Source of the DNA: Nemania diffusa
Taxonomy: Eukaryota; Ascomycota; Sordariomycetes; Xylariales; Xylariaceae
DNA length: 64,000 bases
Assembly (NCBI GenBank): GCA_038501195.1
Contig: JBBPUQ010000009.1
Span: 3,100,001-3,164,000 of the forward strand
Reading direction: 5' to 3'
Numbering within the stretch: position 1 is the stretch's first letter; each line of letters begins with the position of its first letter. Below the pieces are notes generated by a model that saw only the letters and a program-made list of their open reading frames with translations, had not been told where the DNA came from and made no database searches. This document shows positions 23,913 through 34,759 of the stretch, piece after piece. The position numbers and the translations under genes were made by a program.

Positions 23913-26045
23913 ACAGCCACATCCCATTTCAGCTAGAATGATATATCTAACCAGCAAAATAAAGGTAGGTTAATTTAAGACTTTGAAAATGAGTCGCGCA
24001 TGACACCATAGATTAGGCTTCATCGAACCGTCAACACAATGAGCATTGCTAATGATACACGTCAATATCAGAGCAGTGGCACCAGATAGACTGAGGACTC
24101 AGCTTTGCCATGTATCATAGCAGAACACTCAATACTATGGTCCTTGGCTATCCTCTTTTACTATATCCCAAGGGAATAGACAATTGCCGGCAGACCAATA
24201 CCAAGAAATAATGTCGACCATCCCGTCAGCCAAGAAGACCTGCCAAGATATACATCTTGCTAGCAGGCCAGTCAACCAAACGAAAAATTTGTTTCTAAAG
24301 GGCGGCTGCATTTGCCCAGCCTCGCCAGCCTTCGGTAGTACTCGTCGATCACCCGCTGCTAGGCCCTTTTGTTCCCACATATTCGCACTGGACATTTTAG
24401 TTCTCGAATCTTCGTCACATCGACTCCCGCTATGCTGCGCACGTATGCATAGGTACACCGCATCTGCCAAGGCCGTGTGATGCTTACCCACCTCATTGTT
24501 GAACGTCTTGGCCTTCCGGGTCTGATGAAGTGCCGATACGGCTAGTACTGGCCAAGACTGAATGTCTCATCTTCATAATGCATGTGCAGAAAAAATGACA
24601 ACAAGAACAGACTAATAAGTAGACGGTATTGATGTGGATGGGACTCGAAACAAGCAATTTCCCCATTCTACTATTATGCATGCACCGGTGACTTACATGA
24701 AGATATGCTTTTTCATACAAGCCTAGTAGCCTGATTAATCCTTATGACCAGGCGGTGTATGCTGTATTACCGTCTGCACGACTCATCGTGCAGACGGATA
24801 CGCACCTGGTAGGAAGCCAGCTAAGAATGAGTCCTACCATAGAGTAAGAAATGATTGTGTAGTCAATCAACCCTGCTGATCACTCCCTACATAACACTTA
24901 CAGCGACCGTACCTATCGTAATTATGCAGACAGATCTAGAAGCCAGTCATATCACCCCCGTGGAAGTTGTAACCTTGTACAGGACATAAAGTAGTGCATA
25001 GATGCAGCATAGGCGTAGACTAGTACAAGATCTTCGACAAACGCAATAGTAAACCAAAATTAGCCGTGTTATATAAGGCACTCAATACTCTGTCGTGACA
25101 TATCACAATTAATGCGGTCTTGAAAGCAATCACCACAGGTGATAATCCTCCTAAGCCTTATTACCACTAACAGTTAAAGGCCTACATGACACGGCGTATA
25201 ATACGACTGTATGCTCACCTCAGATGAGCCTCATGTTTCCTGCACGAAAGATCTGACAAGTTCCTTTACCTTTTTTTTCTTCGCATTTCTACCCTCTGTC
25301 AGCTAGCAGGCAGTGTAACGTTCAGCCCGGATCGGACTCCGAAGGGACCTTTCACGGTCCTCAGAGATCTGCAGTGACCCCGAGGTAGGTACTCTCATGG
25401 GTAGTCTAGCCCTTCGATCAACAAGTATTCAGCTACGCCACTTGTGCAGTGTAGAGATCGCGATCGAAAAATATGAGACATAAGCAACTAGAATGACAAG
25501 GCCTTACCTAGGTGCAACATACAAAACATAAGTTTAATAGTTTATTAAAAGAAATTAGTACCTAATAGGTAGCAGCGGCAACCTATACACGGCCTTAGTA
25601 GACACTATGATATAATGACCTTCACCAGTGTGCTACGCTGTGTGCTGCGTGCTACGGTGGTGATGCATTACAGCACAATGCACGATCCGTCAGAAATATT
25701 TTTGAGGCATTTCTTCGCCCCTCATCCAATAGATGGCGATCTGGTAGGTACTATCCAAGTTACCCTTGCGCTATACGCTGACACACACCCACGGAACGGC
25801 GTTTCCAGCTCGCGCTCTACGTATGTAGTGCACAACATACTTATGCGTGCTTGTACATACGCATACGCATACGAAACCATGCCGTAAATGTCGCAAGCAT
25901 GGGGGTTTCGCACGCACTGAGGCAGCAGACTCTGCACCTGTTTGCGTTTCTGGCGGCCCAAGGTTTGCGCAAACGGGCACCTAACCCGGGCCTGTCGGCC
26001 TTCTCACCGGGTATGCTGTGCCCAATTGAACTTGGTTGAAAGATG

Positions 26046-26078
26046 CACACACACACACACACAACACACGCACACACT
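26046..26078 (+). repeat. (CA)n microsatellite
   Basis: An interrupted run of CA dinucleotides: about nine uninterrupted CA units followed by ACACACGCACACAC. This is simple-sequence DNA with no coding role. Confidence 0.9.
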
Positions 26079-27702
26079 ACAAGGTTGAAGAGAGAAAGTG
26101 AGTCGAAAGGGGAAGGGATAACACAAGAGAAGGGGGGGAAGAAAAATCCCGCAATACTGCCTTCCATCGAGGCTCGTACTCGGTGACGGCAACTGAGAAG
26201 CGAGGCTACCTACGTAACTTCTGCCTTGTCAGACGCGTGTAGGGTTCGCCTCCATTATCCGTGATTGCGCGATGTTGATCACGTTCTAGACATTTTGGTG
26301 TTTGTCTTCTCCGATGACTTCGATGAGCGAGCGCAAGACTAGTTGTTTCGGTCCGCCTCGAAGATAGCTACCGTAGGTAGGTGTCTAGGGCATTTGCCCG
26401 GGATTTACTTAGGTTACCTCGTCGGGTCTCACCAGCTGTCAAATCCAGGAAGGCAGAGACACACAGGACGAGACACACAGGACGACTGCGCAGGAATGTC
26501 CGCATCAGCACGTGTGTAAGACGAGACAGCTTGCGCGCTTGGCACGTGCTGTGAACGCGGGGGATCCCACGCTGTCGGATAAGAGAAAGACTGGGTTGAT
26601 GGGACCCTTGTTGCGCTTCCTTGTCTTTTAAGTTTTAGGTACGTATACCTGCCTCGGCAAGAATCGTGTGTGTAGGTACTGTTCGCTCGGCGCGTATTGC
26701 TAGGTACTTGATGATGTTTGATTTGGCGCATGATATTGTCTAGGATTGTATCGTCATCTTACATGCCTAGAAGAGAGGGCTGTCAATCTACCTACCCTGA
26801 AAAGGAGGGTAGAAACACTCTATTTCCCTCTCCTTTCTTCAACCTCATATTATTACATCGCTACGGCACAGTACTTATGTGTTATAGCCCTCCATGTGAC
26901 CTAAGAAATTAGCACCAAGCACTAAGCCGGGAGAAAGGAAAGGCAGTAGCGGGGAGATTTGTTTCGCTAGTGCATCAGATGGCCTATGTAGGTACCTAGC
27001 GACAGACAGTTAAAGGTGCTTTCTTGAGACTGATTGGTTCCCGGCGGAGAGATATATCATACTGGTGGTTGGAAGTAAACTACCTAGTAGATAGTAAAGC
27101 CAAGACAGGAGCCAAGAGCTTAATATGCGGCGGGCCGGGGCGCTGCTCGCTACAGTAGGTACTGGCTCACAGGCGGCGTTGGAAGGGTCCAACTGATCAA
27201 CTCGGGGTAAAAAGGTCTTCCTCAACTGACCTCAATATATTTTACATAGCATAGTGAGGTAGTAGGTATAGATGGTACGCATACAGCGTACATGGTAGCA
27301 TACTCAAGTCTGCCCAGGCTATCCTATTGGGCTCCACCTGAGCCACGCCGCTTTTAGACTGCGCCTGTCCTTAGCCTACGACCATGCTATCACGACTTGG
27401 AAGACTACATTGAAGATGAGCTCTGTTAAATGTACAACGCGTAGGTATTGGTCAGGGGCCCGGCACCGTACTGAGGCCAGTCCGTGCCGATCCGCGGTCA
27501 TACTGGTACGGCGCCCACAATTGTCCCTGTTCGGATATCGTAGCATTAAGTCCGTAGTTCAATCCCGTACTGGTCTGAATAAAACATGCCTATATTACTC
27601 CGTACAGGGCGGATAAAAAAGGGTTATTACGGGATTACTATTAGCTTTTCTTAAACGTTATCTACTATCTAGTTTCTAGAATATAGTTATCTGTAATAAG
27701 CC

Positions 27703-27738
27703 TTTTCTTTTTTCTTTTTTCTTTTTTCTTTTTTCTTT
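27703..27738 (+). repeat. CTTTTTT short tandem repeat
   Basis: About five tandem units of CTTTTTT/CTTTTT form a pyrimidine tract in the gene-poor region. No flanking gene uses it as an obvious leader. Confidence 0.85.
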
Positions 27739-28448
27739 CCATTTTCCAGGGCTTCTTTTCTCTTCGGGTATGCATTATAGAAACTCGTAACAGAACTCGT
27801 AAGACTTGTTTCGCATTGGTCTCCATCTCTTTCTGTCAAGTTGATACCTAGGTAGGTACCAAGCCAAGCCACGGAAACACCAAGGCCCATTGTTGCCTAG
27901 GTAACCTCTCAAGTAGACAATGTTGATAAAGACGATCCGGGCCAAGTTGCTCTCCATTCTCCTTACTATTTACAATATGAATATTCACCTTTGTATTGTC
28001 GTCTCGTTGGCGGTTCCTAGCGGATGTAAACTTAGGATTGCAAAGGTTTTAAGAACGTCAACGTCTAAGAGGTATTGTATGAAAGCAGTTCGTATGATAG
28101 CGTTGGGCGCAAGGAGTATGCAGTATTTTAAAACCTGGTATTCATACTCTAACAAGCCCTAACATAGATGCTAAAAGTAAACGTATCAAGGAGTCGCTAC
28201 ATAAAGGAAGGCACGGACATCCTGTTCATATAGATGAGGCCTTCTATTTTAACAATAAGACTATTTTATAGATTATTAGCTTGGAGGTAAGCACAAAGAT
28301 GCGCATAACTCCTAAGTTAAGGTTACCTACAGAGGACAGACATGGTAAGCCTGAGCAAAAGCGGCATGTGAGCTAAGCCTACCTAAGTTTGCTATGCGCC
28401 TGTTAAAGTGGTAAAATCTGCTACAGAGTACTCTATCTCCCGCCTATC

Positions 28449-28474
28449 CCGCCCACTTCTCCGCCCACTTTCCG
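28449..28474 (+). repeat. CCGCCCACT motif pair, first site
   Basis: Two close copies of CCGCCCACT separated by TCT are followed by TTCCG. The same arrangement recurs at 29191-29218 in the same orientation. The G/C-rich repeated heptamer in AT-rich surroundings is reminiscent of transposon termini, but no transposase frame is present between the sites. Confidence 0.5.
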
Positions 28475-29137
28475 AGTTAGCCTAGGACGATTACATCATC
28501 GACGCCAGTATCAAAATTAACTGTGTAGATATGTAGATAGATCAGCGATGGATCAGCGAGATGAAATAGCCTCTTACTACTGCGTAGTAGAATTGGTACA
28601 TAGATAGCGAGAGAACAGCAAGCGGAACACAGCAGACACCGCCGCCATCACAAGCCAGAGCATAGATACCCATGTCCGTAATCCCACAGGGTGCGCGTGC
28701 GTGTGTTGCATCACAGCGGGGAAAGCGACAGGGGACTGCTTGGCGACAAGACTTGGCTTCTTGGCTAGTAGGGACTCTCCCTGTTCCAGCAAGTCTTATT
28801 TTTTTGCTCGTGCGAGAGAGCATACCTACCTAGTCCGACCGTGCAATAGTCCTAGTTTTGACCCTGATACTGGTAAACCAAATGGGAAAATATTACGGTT
28901 ATACAGCCATACAACTAGATCTCACCGCTATTTCTTTTTGCTCTTTTTTGCGAAGATCAGATATATTTCTCTGTAACTATATGTACTACCTAAGCAGAGA
29001 ATCTAGCAATTTAATATCTACTACTGATGTTTCGTTTACTTATCAATACATTCTGATATACTAACAGTATAAAGCTAATGTACGAGACTTAGGGGTACAG
29101 ATAAGCTAGTAGTAGTACTATTGTCAGGCGGGTGTAG

Positions 29138-29209
29138 GTGGGCCAAGCGGGCGCTAAATCCCCCCAATATTATCAATATCAGGGGATAATCCGCCCACTG
29201 TCCGCCCAC
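29138..29209. repeat. Imperfect inverted repeat with CCGCCCACT arms
   Basis: The left arm (29138-29165) and right arm (29182-29209) are imperfect reverse complements: GTGGGC...GCGGGCGCTAAATCCCC against GGGGATAATCCGCCCACTGTCCGCCCAC. They are separated by 16 bases of AT-rich loop. This could be the remnant of a small inverted-repeat transposable element or a folded terminus. No protein-coding capacity is present. Confidence 0.45.
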
Positions 29210-30671
29210 TCCTTTCCGCGTAGAACAGCCATAACGGGCAATAATGTGGGCAACGTCTTTTCCTTTTTTTGACTCTGGGAGGACGGACGCCTTCCATCTG
29301 GCCAGATGAGTCTGCTGCAGTAGTGCGCACTACTGTACGTCCTTAACTCTGCGTTGTGGGTGAGAGTGGACATGCCCGGCACCAGCTGATTGATAGCCCG
29401 GAATGCCACAACGCCAAAGAATAGGTGCCCTGCGCATAGTCTGAATACGAGACCATCGTAGAAAGAACGTTTGGTTCAGTCTTCTGCCTGCCGGGTTCTC
29501 GTTCCCGCCCTCGTTCTTATTTTTATTTTATTTCCATGCATGTCCCCTCCACCCTCTATTTCAACCAAGAAGTTTAAGATGCCGACACTACCCATAACCC
29601 TCTTCTCGCTTCTCTGGTTATAGCCGGCACACCATGATAACGTAGGCACGAGGTAGGTAGCGGATATCGATGCTTTCCGCTTTCTTACCTCCGTACGTGT
29701 AGAGTTGGTTACATGTGTACTGCGTAAGTAATATTGGCCAACTACTATTACACTTGGGTACGTACGAAAGAGGCTTATCATAGGTAGGCGAAGCACCGGT
29801 CTGAGGCAGCGAGCGGGAGCTGATCAGCACCGAGGCAATCTGCGTCATCAGGCGCCAGCATCTAGGTTTAACTGCTAGTGTGCTTAGCGCAGGGTTTCAA
29901 ACCTTACTGGCGGTATGTACTGTACTACTGTGGGCAGCTATCTCCAAGTAGGTAGGTAGGTATCCCTACACGCCAAGCGTAAAGCTGCCACCCACTGCTC
30001 AGCGACACACCTCGTCTGTACATACATACATCTTAGGATGACTTACCGGAACAAGCAGCATTTCTATCATTAGAACAGCGATAAATAAGATGTTCTTAAA
30101 ACTGAGGAGATCATGCTACACTATGTCGTAATGGCCGAGAGAGCCGAAGAGTGATCTCACATGTTGACATACTGAGTACTGGTATGTTATTTACAAAGTC
30201 TCTGCCTACCAAGAGAATACCAAGAAAATACCAAGAGGCGGCGTTTCGGGACTTGAGATTTGCGATGTGTTTGAATCTCAATCTCGGAAGCCATCAGGCA
30301 CAAGGGGCCGGTACTTAGTCACTGATCAGCGGTCTTCCCTGCTGCTCAGCCTACTTACCTTTTTTTTTGATAACTGTGCAACCCTCCTGTACCTATGCGT
30401 AGGTCCTAGGTAGACAGAAACGTCATCGCTAGGACCCTACTATTGGCTTTATTTTGAGATGCCAAGAACAGCCTACTTCGAAAATCTAATGTACGTAGGT
30501 TGCATTTATGATGTGAGATTTACGGCTGCCTGAACAGCTGGAAATATGTAGGTACACAAATAAGAACATTACATTAGTTGAAATCCGAAATCCCTCTGCG
30601 ACGACGTCATTGTGATTATCCTTCTTGTTCTGTAGGTAGTCTAGTCTACTGCGTAGTAAAACCTATCAACG

Positions 30672-30722
30672 AGGTAGGTAGGGTACATAGGAGGTAGGGT
30701 AGGTAGGGTAGGTAGGGGTAGG
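30672..30722 (+). repeat. Tandem GGTAGGGTAG words
   Basis: A short array of GGTAGG, GGTAGGGTAG and GTAGGGG words. It looks like an expanded version of the dispersed TAGGTA motif. It is not a fungal TTAGGG telomere array. Confidence 0.75.
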
Positions 30723-31665
30723 AGAGATAGGAGCTGACGGATTATTCGCCCCCTCGCTATGCTGTATGGTGTGCCGTACATACAACTTGGATCAATTTTT
30801 GTGTGGCCTATCATTTGATGCGTGCACCACCGTCGGATAGATACTTAGGTGCATAGGCTGTACTTCCGCCGCCGTCAAACATATTATTAAAACAACAAGG
30901 GTGCTGCTGTGCAGACTAGGTACAGTTCGGGTGAGTTGATAGTATGTATAATCTAAGGGATTGGGCCAATTGCCACCAATGGTTTTCTTACACCCAACTT
31001 AAACTAAGCTCAAAACAATTGTCGTCCGGGGTGACCTTCAGCAACTCCGCGTGGGGAAGACAGCGATGCAAAGCGCACCCTAAGAGCAGAATAGAATAGA
31101 GGCCCCTCCCATTTCCATTCCGGGGGTGGCCAAGTCCCCGTGATCATAAGACCATGTAACCCATCTTGCAGACGTCGACGCATGCACAGAACAAACGCAA
31201 AACTAGGATCACGGAAGCCCGGGGTGGAAAATACTTTTTTATTCTTTGTTAGGGTATTGTTCTTGATCTGATTCCTATTCTCTAATGCCCGCGCCCAACC
31301 GAAAGTCCAACCCAAGCAAGTCCAGCCGTCGAAGCGAGCAAAAAATTGCCACGACAATAAATATACCGCAATTTTTTAATCTTCCTGACTGCCTGGCTAA
31401 TGTGATAATTCCTGTGCTTCCCTGCTCAAGCATGTGAACGCCGTCCAAAAATACACTAGCTAGTAACCATAAGTCATGTCCATCGTGGGCTTTTCGCAAC
31501 CATTATATCCGCTGTTTTTGGTGCGCTTTTCCCTAGGAAGGCTCTGGATGAAACCCCCAGAGATGAGTTCATTGTTGATGTACGCAAGGAAATGTAAAAT
31601 AATGTGAAATGGGTTATGACATGTTGATAGTCGTTACTTTTCGTCGATAAAAGAGGCAGATTGGT

Positions 31666-31926
31666 TTACTCGACTGCAACCTCGTGGTAGTCCCCCTTGT
31701 GCTCGTCTCGGTGCTCGCCGTAGTGGACAGGACCGAGCTTGAGGACTCGCAGGATACCTGCGCCGCCCACGCTGCCTGTGCTGCTTACACTAGAGCTGCG
31801 GCGGGGGTGGGTGGCGGGCTTGATATCCTGAGCTGTGGGGTACGAGGAAGAGGTCTCGGGTGCTAGAGAGAGGAAAGCAACTGGGCGAGGTTGCACCTTG
31901 GCGATTCTCTGCTGAGGAGAAGACAT
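31666..31926 (-). CDS. Conserved 86-residue fungal microprotein
   Basis: An intronless frame of 86 codons starts at an ATG at 31926. The N-terminal half is Ser/Pro-rich and likely disordered ([14 protein letters not shown]). The C-terminal 26 residues read as a compact conserved block, ILRVLKLGPVHYGEHRD followed by EHKGDYHEVAVE at the very end. I know similar short proteins in filamentous ascomycetes that share the LKLGPVH-x-GEH and Asp/Glu-His-Lys-x-Asp-x-His-x-Val-Ala-Val-Glu ending, but their function has not been given a name. There is no signal peptide or membrane segment. It stands alone in a gene-poor region, with a TG-rich leader upstream. I infer it is real from the ATG, the coding character and the tail motif. 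Confidence 0.7.
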   Translation of the reverse strand: MSSPQQRIAKVQPRPVAFLSLAPETSSSYPTAQDIKPATHPRRSSSVSSTGSVGGAGILRVLKLGPVHYGEHRDEHKGDYHEVAVE

Positions 31927-34441
31927 TGTGTGTGTTGTGTGGGAGGTTGAAGGTTGTTGAAGGTGGTGTTCGTTATTTGTTGTCTGTATTTCAAGCGCGA
32001 GAAAGTTGACCCAGTTTGGGATAGACTGGTGAGGCAGTAGGCTTTATGGTAGAGGGGCCGGTTTCCTTGGCTTTGTCTGATTGTAGGTTGGGAGTAGTCG
32101 AAGTGTAAAGAGCAAAGTTCAAAGTTTCTCGGGAAGGTGGAATGGAAGAAGGCAGCTCTTTATACTCGAGTCTGCAGCACTCGCTGCCTTTGGGCACAGT
32201 ATTCGAGACAGGGGCCAGTACGACCCCCCACAAAGATATCACGCAGCTTCTGGGATCGTCCACCGTTCTGTCAATATGAATCGCCAAGCCTTACAAATTG
32301 AATTCTCTGGCTTGCTATGAAGTGGGTGTGTGGGTGTGCCGCAGGCCTCGAGGTTTCAGCGAGCGAGCGAGCCAGCCCGCCAGCAAGCTAAGAAGCCAAC
32401 AAGCCAACCAGGCTAGGTAGGCATTTCACCCCACAGCAAGTCCAATGGCTCAGTGCTTGGGTCACTGGGCGCGGGCGGCAGGATTGGCAGACCTAGGCAT
32501 CGGGATTAGCAATACTGTACAGTAGGTACCTATCTAGTGTAATACTATCGTGGGTAGTCCCAAGAGCCTTCTCAGGATGGTAGGAGACAGGCAGGTCATG
32601 GTGAGCAGTGCAGATAGGGAGGGTGTGCATGGGTATGGTCCTGTCTGTACCTACACTTACCATGCTTACTTACGTACCATATTCTGTCTGTACGCAGTAC
32701 TGTGTGCTGATCTCTCACAGATACACGTTGATTGTCACAAAACTGAGCATTCTGCACAAAGTTGTGCTAGTCCAGGTCAGACCCTATGTTCTGCACGTGG
32801 GGTGCTGAATGGTAGGAAATGACCATGCATCTAGATAGCGCATCGAGGTACAAGCCAGAGTAGAGCAAACACCCCGAGTCGAGTCTCTGAGCTTCCATGG
32901 CGCAAAGGAACGGTTGCCCCCGGCGTGACGTACCCAGGGTCTTTCCGTTCCGCTAATTGGTTCGATTGTGCCTAGGTAGGTACCTAGGGACCTAATGTAG
33001 GGTAGGGCGCCTGTAGACCGACCTGACTAGGGGGCGCCTCCTCGAGAGGGGACTGGCAGACAGTGGAACCTCGGTCTCGGGAGCCATTGACAGAGAAGAG
33101 CCATCCAGATAACGTTCGACATGAACCGACGTCGTTGGTTTTATATCGGAAAGGGGTGGAGAAGAGCGATGCGGCTCCTTTTAAGCTTTATTGAAACCTC
33201 GCGAACTCCCGGCTCCAACGAGACCTCGAACAGGCCTGCTAAACAGCTGAGGCGAGAGTGTTAACCTCGCTGTTGTGCTTACGATTGGCTGAGCCGGGGC
33301 CCCTAACGAGAATTCCTCGGAGGGCGGCGCCCAAATTATTACGGGCACTGACCTACCACAACGGGCTTGGTCGCATTTACTGCGCCTAGCTCCGATTGTC
33401 GGAGATACACGGCTATACGGATTTCCCGAAGCGGAATCTAGAATCTAGATACTAAGTAAATACAATCAAACACTTCAAGATCCTCGCGTGAATGGTGTTC
33501 TAGGATACATAAAATAATGGTTTGGCATCTTTAGAAGGTATATTGGGTATGGTACTGAGGCTTGTCTTCGCCCCTGTCTCAACAACTCCTTCGAATCTAC
33601 GATCGTGGCTCAACTAGTTATGATTTCTAGAGCTCAGTACAACAAGTCGCAAACCAGCCGAAAAGTGTAGCTAGGGAAAAAATAAACGCAAAATTTTGAG
33701 TATATGTATCTCCAGTATTATATCGCTTTGTGTATACACCGTTGAGTATTACTATTTCAAGTTAACTACTCGTAATTAGAAGGACCATGCTGCGAGGCCT
33801 ACCCCCTATTCAGATAACCATATTCTCATCCGGGAAGAACGAAATATGAGGTCCTAGATTCAAACCCATTTATATCTAGTACTATGAGTTAATATAGAGC
33901 ATCACCCTAGATTCTTACTCAGGTTTTCAATAGATAAATAGATCGGTTATCTATTCAGATATTCCTCGGTCAGGTAAAGGGGCATATCGTGAAGCAGCTC
34001 TCAACTAGGTTACATAGCGAAGCCAGTAGGCTAGTATTTGATCTACTACTCAGGGAGTTTCCTACTATTCAGGCTTGCTAGTTACTAGTAGATTGAACGC
34101 TTGACGTGATTTTCGGTGTTAGAAGGAAAGGATGAACTAGTTTATGATTAGCTAGGCTACAGGGTATAGCGGCTCAAAGCAAGGGAGGGATCTCATCTAA
34201 GTAGTGAAATTACCGGTCCCCTATCTCATGGAGGTTCTTCCATCGTTGTTTGAGGTACCGCTATGAGGCTTGCATATGCTCAACCTAGCCTTCACCTATT
34301 ATCAAACAAGACATGGTGTACAGGAGGACTACTATCTAGCCCGGTTGAAGCCGACAAATGAGGCCATAGATAAAACGCCATAGCAATCCGGCTCCAAGAG
34401 GTCGGCTAGATGCATCGTCCATCACCAACTGTAATCACGTA

Positions 34442-34759
34442 TTGCCGAGACGTAATAAATCAAGGACTGGCTGCTTTCATCTCGGGAGCCGTCGGCCTAG
34501 ACAAGTGAGGAGAGGTCTTGCTGCTCCTTTACTCCAAAGTGGCTATAGTACCAAAGCAAGGGATTCCTCGAAACAGCCATCCATGTCATCAAAAAGGTAT
34601 CAGTTGCGAGATTTCGAACGGTCGTGGATACTCCTGCTCTTGTCACATGGCCAGCTGCATCTGAGCCGGCCAAATTGCGACTGGCGGCTTATCAGAACAT
34701 ATCCCCCCTGCATGTTTTCCTGGCTATTTGAAAGTATTGTCCTCATTACTGACTCGTAA
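34442..34759 (+). pseudogene. Probable relic of a Zn2Cys6 transcription factor
   Basis: The translated frame begins RRNKSRTGCFHLGSRRPRQVRRG and continues LLQSGYSTKAR. Fungal Zn2Cys6 binuclear-cluster domains have Lys-Ser-Arg-Thr-Gly-Cys, two further Cys before a basic run, then Cys-Asp-Glu, and finally Ser-Gly-Tyr-x-Cys. The opening Lys-Ser-Arg-Thr-Gly-Cys, the basic SRR run and the Ser-Gly-Tyr close to the expected spacing are present. Five of the six zinc-ligand Cys are lost, and the reading frame appears to jump. There is no ATG at the proper place. The rest of the gene cannot be followed. This is a reading of a degraded sequence, so the call is tentative. Confidence 0.35.

Larger units (their letters stand above)
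23913..31665. other. Long gene-poor region
   Basis: Over 7.7 kb I find no conserved coding gene. The region has a (CA)n microsatellite, a CTTTTTT tract, tandem GGTAGGGTAG words, and direct CCGCCCACT motif pairs with an imperfect inverted repeat. TAGGTACC-type motifs are frequent. The largest open frame is a minus-strand stretch at about 24491-24135 that contains a Trp/Phe-rich hydrophobic segment (KFFVWLTGLLARCISWQVFLADG). It lacks an ATG near its start and has no similarity I know, so it is not called a gene. No tRNA or rRNA gene is recognised. Confidence 0.45.

Noticed and set aside
24640..24670. GTTTCGAGTCCC on the minus strand as a tRNA B box
   Set aside because: The upstream sequence does not fold into a cloverleaf and has no A box.
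27440..27580. Possible tRNA because of a GTTCAATCCC B-box-like word near 27556
   Set aside because: No A box, acceptor-stem complementarity or anticodon arm at the correct distance could be found.
30672..30722. Telomere-like array
   Set aside because: The units are GGTAGGGTAG, not TTAGGG, and are part of the dispersed TAGGTA motif family. No subtelomeric gene families are nearby.
33160..33440. Possible solo LTR (TGTTAACC...CA)
   Set aside because: No matching target-site duplication, primer-binding site or second copy could be seen.
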